NCBI RefSeq assembly: GCF_023053635.1
Contig: NC_086173.1
Coordinates: 147,420,697-147,484,696, forward strand
Origin: Elgaria multicarinata webbii
Lineage: Eukaryota; Chordata; Lepidosauria; Squamata; Anguidae
Direction: 5' to 3'
DNA: 64,000 bases
Under the pieces are notes generated by a model. It did no database searches and was not told where the DNA came from. It worked only from the letters and a program-made list of their open reading frames with translations. Each line of letters starts with the position of its first letter. Position 1 is the stretch's first letter. Made by a program: the position numbers and the translations under genes. Below, in pieces: positions 20,201-35,200 of the stretch.

Positions 20201-23200
20201 TAGGAACAGAGAAAGTTGCCTTAAGACTTGAATTAGACCACTGGTCCTTCTAGCCCAGTATTATCAACACTGACTGGCAGTGGCTCCCCGGGGTTTTAGG
20301 AAACCATATTTCTAGCCTTATCGGAAGATGCTGGGGGATTGAACCCAGGACCTCCTGCAAGCAAAGCATGCGCTCTACCACTGAGAAAATTCAGAATCCC
20401 CTTACTCCCTGGATTACCCCACCGCCCCCTTAATCCTGACCTGCATGCTTTTGCTTCTAAGGCTAAAATCTAGCTGAGCTCATCACACTGCCAGAGGGGG
20501 CTGGAATCCGAACCCACAGGAAGCTCACCAAGTAGACATCGCAGAAATTGTGCAGCCAGAAAAGATGGACGGAAGAGGTGACAGAATGCAGCTCGCATGC
20601 CTCAAAGCGCTGGGCACACTCTTCCGCTGTGTGATAGAGACGGCTGAGGATCCACTTGTCCATTGGGGCGCTTGGGAAGACCTGGAGGAAGACATAAAGG
20701 AGTGGGGCCAGAGTTTCAGTTTCTTAGAATTTATACCACACTTTTCTTCTATCATGGAATGTACATGAGGTTCCCAGCTGGTTTCCCATCCAGGCACTGA
20801 CCAGACCCAAGCCTACTTAGCTTCAGCAAAATTGCTGCATCGTGCTTTCAGGCAACACCCTAGATTTTACTTTAATGCTCCCCTTCTCCCAACCATCTTC
20901 CTCCAATCATATGCAGAAGAGCCACAAGATGGAATCGGTGCTGGAAAGGAGCAAAATCATCATCTAATTAATAAAACCCCTCTGCTCCAAGGGCTGCATC
21001 ATGTTGCATTTTTATTATAGAGATCTCTCTGTACATGGTAAAAACATTACATATATTAGTACCCAATCCACTATATGATATAGTATTCTATGGATAGCAT
21101 TCCACTGTGCCCATGTGCATGGGGGATCTGCTGCTTTTGAAATGAGACTTTGGTGCTCCTATATATAACCCAAAACAAGTGGAAAGGCTTGTTTCTGGAA
21201 GGGGCCATTCACGTAATATAACACTCCTTTTATCCACAAAATGAAAAGATGTCAGCTCCTTGTTGCCCTTGGGCAGCCTGGCTTATCTCTCCCATAAGCA
21301 TACTGAAATGGCTGATCCTCTTAAGAGTGTCCGTTTCATGTAGCTTAAGGCTGCCATCTGAGTCAAGCTTCCTCTCAAGCAAATCCCACCGAACTCTATG
21401 AAACTTACTTGTGAATCAACATGTCTGGGGCTAAGTTGCAAGCGGTCTAGTGTTTAGTCTAGATCAGCCTTTCCACACGTAGACCTCTAGCTGTTGGACT
21501 ACAACTGCCATCATCACCGACAAATGATCGTGATGGATGGGAATGATGGGTGCTGCAGTCCAACATCTGGGGATCCAAGTGACAAGCTCAACCACTTGTA
21601 AGGATTTGTGTATTTCTTCAGGAGGTGTCTGCGTTGCACTCTCGCTTTTACCCAACACAAAAAAAATGTAATACTCTAACATCCTCTGTCACCCCACCCC
21701 ACCCCACCCCATATTCCTAGGTACCTTCTCTGGATCCAGTGGGGCAAACCCTTCTCCCAAGGCTGCCAACGTGAACTTCAGGGCATTCCACACCTTGTTG
21801 CAGAAACGACTGGCGTTCTCCACTGCAGCTATATCCAGGTTGACGTTGTCGCCTGAGACAGGGGTGTACACGTTATCAGCTTCAATTTCCAAGTCAGCCA
21901 ATCCATCCCCAACGCTTTTGTAAGCAAGTGCTTGCATTCCCATTCTTCGTAAGTTGTGCAGTTTCTTCGCTTCACCTTAAAAGGTATGTTTGTATCTTAT
22001 CTTTGAAAACAGCTGTAGTTTATTGTCACAATAGAATAGAATAAAACTGCTACTGTTCCTCGAGGCTTGGCTCAGCATTGTGAGAAATAGCTATTCTTTA
22101 TTCTCTTATGCTGTATTGCATGGCATATAGACCCTGTTCAGATGACACACAAAGCCACAATGGATAAGCATTTTGAGCTAAACATTATGGCATAGCATAT
22201 CGTGTGAACCATTCCTAACCACGCTGGCTACATTTATTTTATTTTAATTTAATTTATTTTAATTTAATTTAATTTAATTTATTTATTTTTGCATTTATAT
22301 CCCGCCGTTTTTCCTCCAAGGAACCCAAGGAGGCATACATAATCCTCCTCCTCTCCATTTTATCCTCACAACAGCAACCCTGTGAGGTAGGTTGGGCTGA
22401 GAGTCTGGGACTGTCCCAAAGTCACCAGTGGGTTTCCATGGCCGAGTGGGGACTAGAACCCAGATCTCCCGACTCCCAGTCAAACACTTTAGCCACTAAA
22501 CCACACTGGCTACATGACCACTGTTTGAACACGCTCGTTAAACCATTTGCTGTGTTGTCTGAAAGCACAATAGGTTTAAGGAAACTGGTAAAAACAATAT
22601 ATCAATTTATGGTATAACTATGCCTGTTAAAATAAAATCATGTCTTTGTAGGAAATATATTTAATCTTAAAACAAATATATACTCTTAAAATTTAAACAG
22701 AATGGTCCACATACAACAAACATCAAACATAAATCCCAAACGCGTTTCAACCATAAAAGGTCTTCATCAGTGGGGAAAGAATTATATGCGGATTTTTAGA
22801 AAAACTGATTATGCAAATTTTAAAACAACTTTTTATGCCCCAGATATAGGGAGTTCCTATAGGACCTGAAAAGCATGGCTTAGTGTGTTGCCTGAACACT
22901 CCCATAATGATTTTGAAAAGACCTTCTCATTATTTGAAGTGAGCTACTGGGCACAAATAGCTATTCCAGAACCTCCTACCGTGGCCCTTTCAAGGATGAG
23001 AAAGAAAAGAACTTTAAACTAGAGCCCGGTTAGTAGAAATGGATAGAACATTGCGAATTGAAGTCTGGGGAGACCCAGATTCAAGTGACTGTTGGAGGCC
23101 CTGCTTTGTGCTCCTTCACCATCTGAGACAAGGGCTTCTCAACAGTGGCACCTAAATTCTGGAATCTGCTCCTGGGGGAGAGTCACCCAACTGCCTTGTT

Positions 23201-26200
23201 GATTTCAGACTGCATGGTAAAATCTAACTTTTTCTGAAGACTTTTGGGAAGGAGGGTGGGACGTTCTTGCTTTTTCTTACTAGTGTTCATGTTTCCCTCT
23301 TATTCTGTGTTGTAATTGTGTTACTATCCTGGTTCTGTTGAATTTGAAAACACATTTCCATGCAACTTTTCCCAGGACACATTAAAAGCAACTGTTTTAA
23401 TGTAGGTCTTTTCTTCTTTTTTTATCGTTTTGATGCAATCTGCCTTGTAGATAATTTCATAGAAAGGTTGGATATGAATATTTTAAATAAACAAAATACA
23501 AATAGATAAAAGAAATCCCCACTCGGCTATGAAACTCATTAGGAGACCATGGTCATGAAGTCATTCTTTCTCTCAACCTAGCCTACCTCACAAGGTTGTA
23601 GTAAAGGTACAATGGGATTAGCCCATGTATGTCACCCTGAACTTCTTGAAGAAAGATAGGATACATATGATCAGGTGTTTATCAGCAAACTACTGACAGA
23701 CATTCCCAGAGTAATTTTATACCAAAGCCACTACTGTGCGAGTGTGAATTCTACTACATAAAAAGACCCAAAAGGAAACCATTTCATGTCCAATTCCCTC
23801 TAGCCAGCCACTTCTTCTTGGATTTCAGCTATTTTACACTCAACACCCCCTAAAGAATGGAGGAAACATTGGCTCAGTTCAGACATTTCTCAATGGTGGT
23901 TAGAACTCCATGGTGGAATTTTTATACCACCGTTGAGAAATGTGTTGTCTGGTGGGAAAACTCCACACAACGGTGGCGGGCTTTTTGGGGGGGGGGGAAA
24001 TGCTCCATGCAGAATATCCACGTTGTGAAGAGAACACTGCTGTGTTGTGTGGCGGGCTCTGTGGAGTTTTCCGTTGCATTGACTTTTCCCACTGGCTACA
24101 GAGTTCCCTGGCAAGAGCGGCGAAAGGAGTGAGTGCCACTCTAGGAGAGCTGCTGGGATTGTTTTTTTGCAGCAATGGCTCATGGGATACCACGGGAGGA
24201 CTGAGGGAGGAGAGAGGATAGAGGAACTATCAATCAAACATCGTGATGGATTTTACTCAACTCCACAGTAGCTCACAGTCACACAACGGTGAAGTTAGAA
24301 CATGTTGTGTGTGGGGTACCCCCTAAAAACGCAACCTTTGAGTGGAGTTTTCACACTGCATTGACTAACATGTTGTCTGAATTGAGCCATTGTGACCTCT
24401 CAGGAGATGACTGCCATGCTTTACTATTTATTTTGAGAAATCTAGCACACATCATTGGAATCTGTTCTCTCTTTAAAAGTATGGCTATTACTCATACATT
24501 TCCCCTATATAAAAGCAAACAACATCATCCTGTGTCATCGAATAGCCAGAATATGAACAACTCCCTATTGCAGTCCTTGGACACAGGTATTTATGGAGAA
24601 CTATCCTTTTCTAATGCATGTGTAAGATGCATTTCATGTTTTCTCCATGGGAAATGAAATTTGAAGATGCAGCCTAAACTACCTTTGACTGTGCTTGGTG
24701 TAACATAGCCATGGATCTTGTGACTGGTACACAAAGAAATTGGCTCCTGGGATTAATGATAGTAGTGGCTGTACTTTGGACTAAAGAATGGAAGAAACAG
24801 GGCCGATTTCTCACCTTGTGCACTGTAAGAGCAGAGGGCAAACCTCAGAGCGTCTGTGCCACATTCGGGGATTCCTTGAGGAAAATCTCGCTGCTGGAAA
24901 GGAGCAGAGACTCAGGGAGGTGAGAAGACTCAGGAACCACAGAAACAAATAGGGATAACTTGAGGGGGGCGGGGAGTCAGGATAGAAGTGGGGGGGGAGG
25001 GGGGGAGAGAACTCACCCGGCCTTTCATAGCAATGGCAGCTTCTCTTGGATCCAAATTGCTCTTTTGAAGCTTTCCCTGTAGGACCTGAAACAGGAGAGC
25101 AAATTTAGGAAGAAAAATAGCCAGAGATAACGGGGAATCACCAGTGGCTTTCTCAGGATCTTGCCCACGAACAGTTCCCTTCACATGCTATCGCAGCCAG
25201 GGCTAATTAAATATTCCATACGAGATTATACCACACATGCAGAACCTGAGACAGAATTTGACATCATGCTTTATGTTTATTTTTAAAGCAGATTTCTAGT
25301 CCTCATGATTGTGGAGAAACCCTAGAAACAAGTTGCCTAAAAATTCAAAGTGATTTCAGCAAATTGTACTCCTAAATCGTTACACTAGGTTCCTTGTTCT
25401 CTCTAACAAGAACTGATCTATATCTGCATCATTATCACATGATATTACTTTCCCTGGACTGTAATACTTCAGATTGTGGCGGGGACAGGATCACAAGTTT
25501 GGAGGCTGCCCCACTGAGCAGAGGGGAGGCACACCTTGCATACAGAGAACTAGCATGTCAGGGAGGAAACCAGCTCAAAACTCTCCCCTTGATATGTTAA
25601 GACTTTTAAACAGTTGGGATTTTTTGGAACAGGAAGGAGACATACAATCACCATCAGTGACCCCCACAACAACCTAAAGGGGCACAGCCAAGGAAAAGCT
25701 CTACCACAGGATGCTGATTCTGCTTGTGTTAATCAACTTTAAGACCTTCTCTAAATGAGTGATCTATTGCACTCTCATGATTGGCCACTCACGGAGGTTT
25801 GTGGGTCCACTACATGATGTCATTAACTTCCAGGACTATCTCCTACACTATACCCTGGAAATCTCACTTTAAAAAAAACAGAAACTGTGATATTATCTGG
25901 GAAATAGTGGGATATCCCAGTGTGTAAAGTTGGCATTGCGCTATAATTCTGACACTCGATGGCAATGTTTTATTAAACTCAGTGGAGATGTGTAAAGAAT
26001 GCATCATCATGGTGGGAAGACTGAAGAGGACGAAAGCCCCACTAAGGCTGTGGGATTTTTCCTGTGGGTAGAAAAGCTCTCAGTCTCAAGGCTAGCTTGT
26101 CTACTCTGTGACTCACAGTAATACAATTACAGGGAAAATAATAGGGGTGGAGACTCCAGAGAGCAGATTTAGTGCCATAAAAGAGGCTGTAACAGTGTAA

Positions 26201-29200
26201 TTCTACACATGTCTACTTAGAAGTAAGTCCCATTGACTTCAATGCAGCTTATTCCCAAGAAAGTGGGCATAGAATTACAGGGACCTTCCTTGAGGATGGA
26301 AAGGAGAGTGCTCTCGGGAGTAACTGGAGGGCCCTGTTATAATTCTCCGAACGGGAAGTACCTGCAAAGATGCCCCATGAATGACATCCAGAGGATCAAT
26401 CACATTCCCAAGAGATTTACTCATCTTCCTGCCATGGGCATCGCAGACCATTGAGTGAAGGAACACCTGAGGAAGAGAGAGAAAGGCAGACGCACAAAGC
26501 TCTGTTAAGAATCTCCTTCCCAGACCCACAATGACGACCCCTGCAATCCCAAACACAGGAGTAATTTGCACGAAACATGTCACTGTTTACTAATAATACA
26601 GAGAGGTTATGTTTACACCAGTTGATTTTCATTGAATGTGCAGTTAGGGATGTCACAAATAGAGAGTGCGTTCCATACTACCTCCCATGCTATACATTGG
26701 AATGAGTTCCACGGTTCTTTGAAAGAATAGTAGTGCCTCATTAAGCACTTATTAAGTTTGCCATTATTATTTTTTTTGGGGGGGGGAATCTAAGAGAGCC
26801 AGTGTGGTGTAATGGCTAGAGTGTCAGACTGGGAGTTGGGAGATCCGGGTTCTAGTCCCCACTCGGCCATGGAAACCCACTGGTTGCCTTTGGGCCAGTC
26901 ACAGACTCTCAGCCCAATTCACCTCACAGGGTTGTTGTTGTGAGGATAAAGTGGAGAGGAGGAGGATTATGTACTCCGCCTTGGATTCCTTGGAGGAAAA
27001 AAGGCAGGATACAAATGCATAAATAAATAAATTCGTGCATACTGGCTTACTCAACAATCCCAGGAATAAACAGTGATTTATTTATCTATTTATGACAGCG
27101 TTACAGGTTTCTGACCTTGCACAAGCCCAGCTCCTTTGGTTACCATAGAGCTGTCACAAGCCTCTGCCTTTCCTACTTTTGCATATCCCTGCAAAGTTAG
27201 TTGGCAAGTGCAGGGACATGGTGGTTTCAGCACGTATTTCGCACAATTACTATTTGAAATGGACGAAGAATCCCAAGTCGATCCAAGGAGAAAGGAACAT
27301 GGATGCACTGAAGAAATGTGCAAAAAGCATCAACAGGACATCCAAGGCAAAACAAGGGCAACAGGCACCGTAAAGAACTGCAACAGGAGGTCATATAGGC
27401 ACCTTTGCGTAATAACTTGAATTGACAGTTCCATGATGCTTTGGTTTGTGCATTAACCCATTGTAGGGACGTTGGAGAAATTCACATTCAACTGAGTTCG
27501 GATTTCCATGAATCCAACCTGCAGATTCCACAGTGGACGGGCTTTTCCCAAGTCATGCCGATTTCATGGACTTGAGGACTAGTCCACTTCAGGGGTGGTG
27601 GTGGTTATCTAGTTTGTACTGGCGCTAATAATTCACATTAACTCATGTGCATTTGCAACAGTGCGCATTAGCGCAAGTAGAACAATACATCTCCTAGGTA
27701 CAGGATTTTTAGCAGACAGCCCATACCTGAGAGAAAGGTAGTTCTCCGGTTAGCTGTTTTCCCAGCATCACCATCCGGGCCACCCAGAAGAACAGCAGGT
27801 CGCTCCCCGTCTCCAAGAGGCTATTGGGATAGAACTGCTGGAAGTCTCCTGTCTGTGGGGGAGACAGAGGGGGCCCACATATCCTCACATGAACTACAAC
27901 AAACCTATCATAGTATTCTCTTCCCTTCTTCCTCCGTCCCCTGCTACCACCCTTTTGCCTCTGTATCAACAGATCATGAACAACAGTATCATGAACAACA
28001 GATCACCCAGCTCTAACGAAGCTGTGTTTTGATCTAAAAATGGGAGACCTGGGATCAAGCCCCCCCTGTGCCATTAACTCACTGGGGAGCCATGAGGCAT
28101 CCGCTTGGTCTGTAAAATGGGAAGAATATTAAGCTGGCTCATCTAGGATTATCATGAAAGCAAATGGAATAAAGACCGTGAGGTGCTGCACAAAGAGGGA
28201 TCTCTCTCTCTCTCCCTCTCTCTGTATTGTGAAGGTTAAACAAACAGACAACTTGTAAGATGAGAAGAGTTAAGGAAGCACAATGATGTCTCCCACATAA
28301 AATAGCATCCTCCTGTTTGTTGCCTTCCCCCAAGGGAGTGGTGCCTATGCTCGGATCCTACTGGAGACCCCCCTCCCGAATCCTATCTTCTCTCACAGGG
28401 AGAAAATGGGAAGATGGACAGGATGGGCCCTTTCCATTGTCAGCATTTGACTGCCTCCCAAAAATGTGTGTGTGTGCTCAGATGGGAGGATGGACGGGCC
28501 CTTTCCATCTCCAACTTTGGGCTGCCTCGCAAGCGTGCGTCTGTGCAGGCATCGCTCTGTGTGTATGGTACAGTGCCAGCATCAGGTTTGGTGGGCCGGT
28601 GGGCAAGATGTCTTCAGCGGTTGCCCCCTTCGCCTCTCTACTGCTGCCACCATCCACTTGCGTTGAAGTACAATTTCAAGATATCCCCCGCCAGCATAGC
28701 CAATGCGACTCACCTGATGGGGCCAGCCCAAGGAGGCAAAAGGAAAGAGGCCAGAGGAGAACCAGGTGTCCAGGACATCGGCATCTGAAAAGGGCAGGAG
28801 AAAATACACATCTTTTTAAAATTGAAAATGTAGTCCCATGGATTATACAAATAAGGGGGCTTAAGACTGGCAAGAGCTTAGGGTAAAAGGGAACTGGAAG
28901 GAGCTAAGACAGTGGCACTTCACTAGGGTCACGAGAACAGCACCAGAGAAAAAATAAATAATAATAATATCTAGCTTCTTTTTTTAAAAAAAAAGCTTCA
29001 CATGTCAAGGATAAAAATCTGCATTGGTTGTAAGGCAACTCTGTTTCATTGAGCGTAATAGGGCTGTATGGAGAGAATCCTGCAGACAAAGAACTTCTCA
29101 ACTGGCAGTGTGAAAAGCAGATATATTTATACACAGTAGCATCTTAACCAATTAGCAGTTGGCAAAATTCTAAAGCAAAACAAAGACAGATCAAAGAAAA

Positions 29201-32200
29201 CTTCTTCATTATACCTTATCAACAGATGGCCCGTAACTCTTCTAGCAATGTCAGATTGACCTGGATGGTCAGTCCTCCTTATCAAGCTAGTTTATTTGTC
29301 TCATACTATATCAAAAAAGTCTTGACAGTTAGAAATTCCAATTAAGCATTTCCTTCCAATTAAGCAATTTCAGCATTACAGCACATTCAGGCACATATAT
29401 CATTCCAATCCCATCATGCAAGAATCAAACTACATACAGAGGCCTACATACAGAGCAATTATATCAAGGCTTGTGGCCTTGCTTTCTCACATAAGGGCAC
29501 CCGTTTTAAAGCCAGGAGGCATACAGGGGAGAGCTCAGGGTTCCTCTCACTCTCTGGACCAGAACAGGAATATTACCTCGGTTCCAACTTTTCCCAGCGG
29601 GCTTTCTCAGCTTTAAAGGCTTAAGAAAGCAAGGCAAAATAGCTCTGTGGTGCTCTCACTAAATGGTGAAGAGATCTAGTGGGTGGGTCACAGCTACAGC
29701 GTGGAGTCAGGTGAGTGGCGGGTTAGGCTCTTGGGCCCTCTTTTGCAAGGCTCCCTTAGGGGAACATGCAGAATACTTCCCATATTGGACAATATGAGCA
29801 CATTCCTGAGCCAAGTACAATGGATAAGATGCCAGATGAGGACCGATACCAGCTAGGTTCCATTGTGCAGGTCATTACAACCCATTATGAGCGTCAACTC
29901 TTCAGGCACTTTCCTGCATGAATTCAGGCACTCTGGCTCTTTCTCTCCCTTCCAGGAAGGCAAGGAACAGTACTGCTGTTTTACCTCTCACCAGCTCCAG
30001 GTCTTCTTCTGATTTTCCCAGCATGCCTGCTGCTTTCCTCCGAGCCTCTGCTTCGGTCCTGCCCACTACCCATAATCCCTCGCTCTCCTGCTGCAGCAAT
30101 ACAGACAAACGGAAGCTCAAGTGATATTGCAGAGGGGACTGGAGGAGCCAAAGATCCTCACCCTACTCCCAAGCGAACTACTTGCTACTGGGGATCACTC
30201 ACAATCAGATAGGCCAACACTCACCTCCCCTTTGACAGGTGCCCCAGGATCTGTGACTCGATAAGCTGGAATCTGATGACCCCACCACAGTTGGCGAGAA
30301 ATACACCAGTCTCTAAGGAAGCAAAAAACAAATGGGCACCGTTAGGATTTTAAGCTCAAAAGAAGAAGCCTGCTGAATCCAACTGAGAGTCCATCTAGCT
30401 CAACAGGGGCCAGACAGATGTTCTGGAACCTTCTTTGATTCTGATTCTTAAGGAACCCTTGAGAAGCAGGGATAAAAAGAGTAAGATGCAGCACACTATA
30501 TAATTCACGTCACTTTTTAGTATGGTAGTGTCCCCCACAGACTGAAAACTGATCACGACAATAGAAGCCCATGACAGAATGATAAAAAGAGAAAAATCAA
30601 CCAGGATCTCATCTGGTTTATGTATAGTCTACAAGTGCAAAATCTGGCATCCTGAGAAATTCAGCTTTTAGTTAGCGCTCCAAAAACCACATCTGAAAAT
30701 CTCATAGTTCCACAGAATAGTTTGGGAGCAATAGGCAATATCTGATGTTCTTATGACAGAGTATGCGACTTATTTCCTCGTACATCAGCGTACGTCAGCC
30801 TCCAATGTCCTTAAGCTGCAATATTGATAGTCTGATCTGGCTTGCAACAACGTGAGTCCTGATTGGCCCGTCATAAGACAGACGGGCAGCCAACCCCAGA
30901 AGGGGAGAGAAGGCCTGGAAGGACTAGTCAAGGGCTAGGATTTCCCCCTACTTACCTGGTATTTAAGAGCCAAGTCCTCCATTTTTTCTCATGAAATCTA
31001 GGGGTGAACTTCAGGCCTCCAGATTCTACAGCCTTAGGAGATAAACCAAGCGCAGGAGAAGTTAAGGTCTTGGAAGGGGAGGCAAATCCTTATATTCCAA
31101 ACGGGACGTATCATCTAGCAATTTTACCACTGAAAACATGCTCGTTCCCCAGGCCTGCGTACAAAAGATCCCTGCAATCTAACACCCCATGCTTTAATTT
31201 CTAAATTGTAGGTCCATCCATTCTAAGAACCAAGGTGCTTGAGGGCTCAGTCTGATTATTTTAGAGAAGCCAAAACATTAAGAGAGCTACCTCCAAGGCC
31301 CTGTGAGCCATTTCTTCACATCGGACAAACCACTGGTTCTTCAAGAGGATTTCAATCACGTCCCCAGAGCGGCTGTGGGTGGGAGAAAGACAAAGGATCA
31401 CACTTCACATTTCCCAGCCAGGTTGCCTTCCTTCTGTCTTGCAAAACCATAATCCTCTAGCATCACAGCACAGGATGTCTGTATGACTTACATCACACCA
31501 TCAATGTAGATGGCACTTTGCCAAGTAGCAGAAGCAAAAAAGATAGGTCCCTGCCCCAAGGGGCATACCAGCCCAATTGTTCACATGTGAAGCTGAATCA
31601 AGGTTTACAGATGACAGATACAAATCTATATAGGTTTTGTATAAATTTTAAATGTCGAATGACTTCAGAACATATAGATAAGCATAAGAGTAAACAGAAT
31701 ACTTTCTCTCTTTCAAACCGTACAGTATAGTATATACTATACTGCAAAGAGAAATGGTGTAATTTATTCCCCGGAGATGGTTTCCTCATTGTAACAGTGC
31801 AATCCTATACGTGTCTACTCAGAAGTAAGTCCCATTGAGTTCAACGGGGCTTACTTTCCAGGTAAGTGGGCATAGGATTTTGCAGCCTGAATTGTTTCCT
31901 TATTCAACTGGAGTCTCTTCATGCCAATAGTAATACAATAGTAATACAAAATTATCAGAAAAGATGTTTTCTGTTTTTGTTCGTATTTTATGCTTTTTAT
32001 GGTTTTAAATTTTGTATATTTGTTTTTAATGTTCACTGTTTTTAACTTTTGTAAACCGCCCAGAGAACTTCAACTATGGGGCGGTATATAAATGATGATG
32101 ATGATGATGATGATAATAATAATATATTTAGAGCAATTTATATTGCAGCCTTCAATAAAATTCCCAGATATCTTTTCCCCAGTTGTTCCTGCCTTCCATC

Positions 32201-35200
32201 TATTCACACTACTAAAAGTTTTAATCAGATTCAGGTGGAGAAAGCCCCCACCCACCCCCACTGAATAATTATTGGGTACCCCTGATCAGATGCTCCAACT
32301 GGATAGATAATAAGCAGGCAGGTCTCAGAGTTTACTGCTACACAATGTAACCTCTGATAGTCAACAAGGAGTCAGCTTTTCCGCATTCCCTGGCTGTTTA
32401 TTTTTTTTTAAGTGTACATTGAGGGTAACGTTCTCAAACCAACACCATCTTAGGAATTTTTAACTAGGGCCAAATCCACACCAAGCAGGATATTGCACTA
32501 TGGAAGTGGTAAATAAGAGGCAGGAGCCACACTACTGCTTTATAGCGGTATTGAAATGCACTGACAACTGTTGGGGCCCATTGACACCACGTACCGCTTT
32601 CATAGTGCTATATCCTGCTTGGTGTAATTTAGGCCTAAGTCTGCAGATGGGGTTTTGTCATGGTTTAATCTCTGTGTAGCACTTTGTTTTTAAGTGCATC
32701 ATCACCATCATCTATTATCAAAAAAGAATAAACAACAACATTTATCACGATTCCATTTCTTCCAGTTCCTCCTACTTCTCGTAATGTAAACAAACCTTGA
32801 GATGAAACTAAAGGATGGCAGGGAAGAGGAGGAGAGTAGTATAAACATTTTAAGTAATTTGCTAACATTACCTGCAAAGAGGGAGCGCCATGGGGTGCTC
32901 CTTTGCACCCTGATGGAGGCCTCTCTCCGCCAAAGCTGCCAACACTTTCTCACGAGCCAGGAATCTATTCAGGCCCTGAAAGAGGAATTGTCCATTTCAT
33001 CCTATGTGTTGAATAGTATCTGCTGGACACTGCCGAAGAGATTTTTGACCTCAGGGTGCCTCTCATGTGTTGGGGTTAGGTTTTTACCCACAGAAGGAAA
33101 AGGACTCTAAAGAGTTAAAAAGATGTCCTTGGCCAGATTGTCTCTGCCAGGAGAAGTCCAGTATGAAGCAGATTCTTCCCTGGCCTACGTGCGGTACGAG
33201 AAGTACAAGATGAAGAGACTATTGGTTAATTGGGCCAAGGAGAAAAGTGTATTTAAGAAGTCCATGTTGTAAGGCTTCTTACTGCTATGACATTATCAGA
33301 CTGCTGTTATACTGCTGATGTGATCTTACTGATGATATATTACTGCTGCTACGTTGCTGTACTGTTGGTGAAAGGACTGTATATATGACCATTTATTCTG
33401 TAAGTAATTTATTTAGTGTCAGTAAAGTTTTCTTACTGACCAAAGACCGTGACTGCTTCTTTTTGTTCTTAACTCCAAGCTGAAACCATTTCCAGCTCCA
33501 CGCTACTGCTGCTATTAGCACTCTGCTATATTTTTTGGGTAAGCAATTACCACGATATCATGTTGGAAAGATCATCCTAACAATTAAATAATGGATCTTT
33601 TCCTTTCCATCTCTCTGGCTGATATGAAGAACAAATCACGGCTTGGTTGTGTTTTGCATTTCTCCTTGTATAGAATATAGCGCTGCATCTGCACTCACTC
33701 AAGATTTTATTGTTCATAGCCAATGGCCATTACAATATAAACACAAAGCACACAAGTACAAAACAGAAAAACATTTGATACAATAAAACAAGACTACAAT
33801 AAAATGATCAGGATTTAAAACATCCCCTTCTGTTTAGCCCCCACAGTGGTATGGTTTAGAAAAGCTGCTCTTATTTTTCTTGCAGCTAGCGCAAATAAAG
33901 CTATCCTATAGCTGATGAATTTGTCCACATCAGCCAACAGCCATCTGATTTTAAAATCGTCTGATCGGCCTTCTAAGGTGGTCTGGAAAGGGAGAATAAA
34001 CTTAGCCCTGGGTGATTATATAATGGACAGTATAGGATATAATGTATACATTATCAGAAATAACATGACAACCAACACCAATAATAATAATATTTTTTCT
34101 TATGCTCTTAAAAAACAAGGTGCTGCAATCCAAAGATATGATGTGAACTGTTACAGCTCTTTACGCCATATTCCATATAACCAGAAATGCCGAAAGACAA
34201 ATCAATCTGCATAGCCCTTAAAAAAGGACACGTTTACCTGTAGCCATTCCCCACACTCCGCTGTCATTGTACCGTCTTCTGCAATAACCGAAACTAATGG
34301 CAAGCCGTGCCCGCGGGCCAGGTCATAGTCAGCATAGCTGTGCGCTGGTGTCACCTTCACAGCTCCTGAAAGATGGTGTGAAAATGTGAGGAGGGACGTC
34401 CCTGAGAACAGGTATGCTGATGCCACGATAGAATTCAGCACATCAGCACCCAGCCTCTGCGAGGGAGGGACGATGAGTGCTCTCACCTGTGCCCATCTCC
34501 CGCTCCACCAAGGGATCAGTAATGACAGGAAGGAGGCGTCCAGTGAACGGGTGGCAGAGCCTCTTGCCATGAAGGTGCTGACAAAAGAATCCAGAAAAAA
34601 AAATCAGGTCATGTTGCAGAAGATCCTTTACAGTAAAAACAAAATTCTGTTACAGCATGCCGCCAATAATGCTTCCAGCCACCCCAATGAATAGTGATGT
34701 ATCAGGCTGTGCAGTAGATCAGCCTTCCCCATGCTGGCTGTGGATGATGGGAGTTGTCATAGAAACATAGAATAGTAGAGCTGGAAGGAGCCTATAAGGC
34801 CACTGAGTCCAACCCCCTACTCAATGCAGGAATCCCTGACATTTGGTTGTCCAGCTGCCTCTTGAAGGCCTCTAGTGTGGGAGAGCCCACAACTTCCCTA
34901 GGTCATTGGTCCCATTGTCATGCAGTTCTAACAGTCAGGACATTTTCCCAAAACATCTGGAGGGCACCAGGTTGAGGGAGGCTGGCCTAGGCCATAGTGA
35001 GCCAGCCAGTAAAACAGCCTTCCCCAACCTGGTCCCCTCCAGATTTGTTGGACTTTGATTCTCTGGCTGGGGAATATAGGAGTTGCAGTCCACCACATCT
35101 GGAGAGCACTGGGTTGCGGAAGGCTGCAGGAGAACATAGTTCAAGGAGCTGCCTCTAAGTTGCCAAGTCAGATTCACGTTTGCACCCCATTTATTTATTT

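Larger units (their letters stand above)
19495..21852 (-). other. VARS2: VARS2 exons 23-26: anticodon-binding domain
   Basis: Exon 23 contains [11 protein letters not shown], exon 24 MDKWILSRL and [11 protein letters not shown], exon 25 [16 protein letters not shown], and exon 26 [13 protein letters not shown]. These are the usual helices of the DALR-like anticodon-binding domain of ValRS and line up with human VARS2 without gaps of note. Confidence 0.92.

Noticed and set aside
28317-28886. 189-residue open frame on the plus strand, rich in Cys and Trp
   Set aside because: It overlaps VARS2 exon 18 in antisense and contains a short duplicated segment; no domain or splice support.
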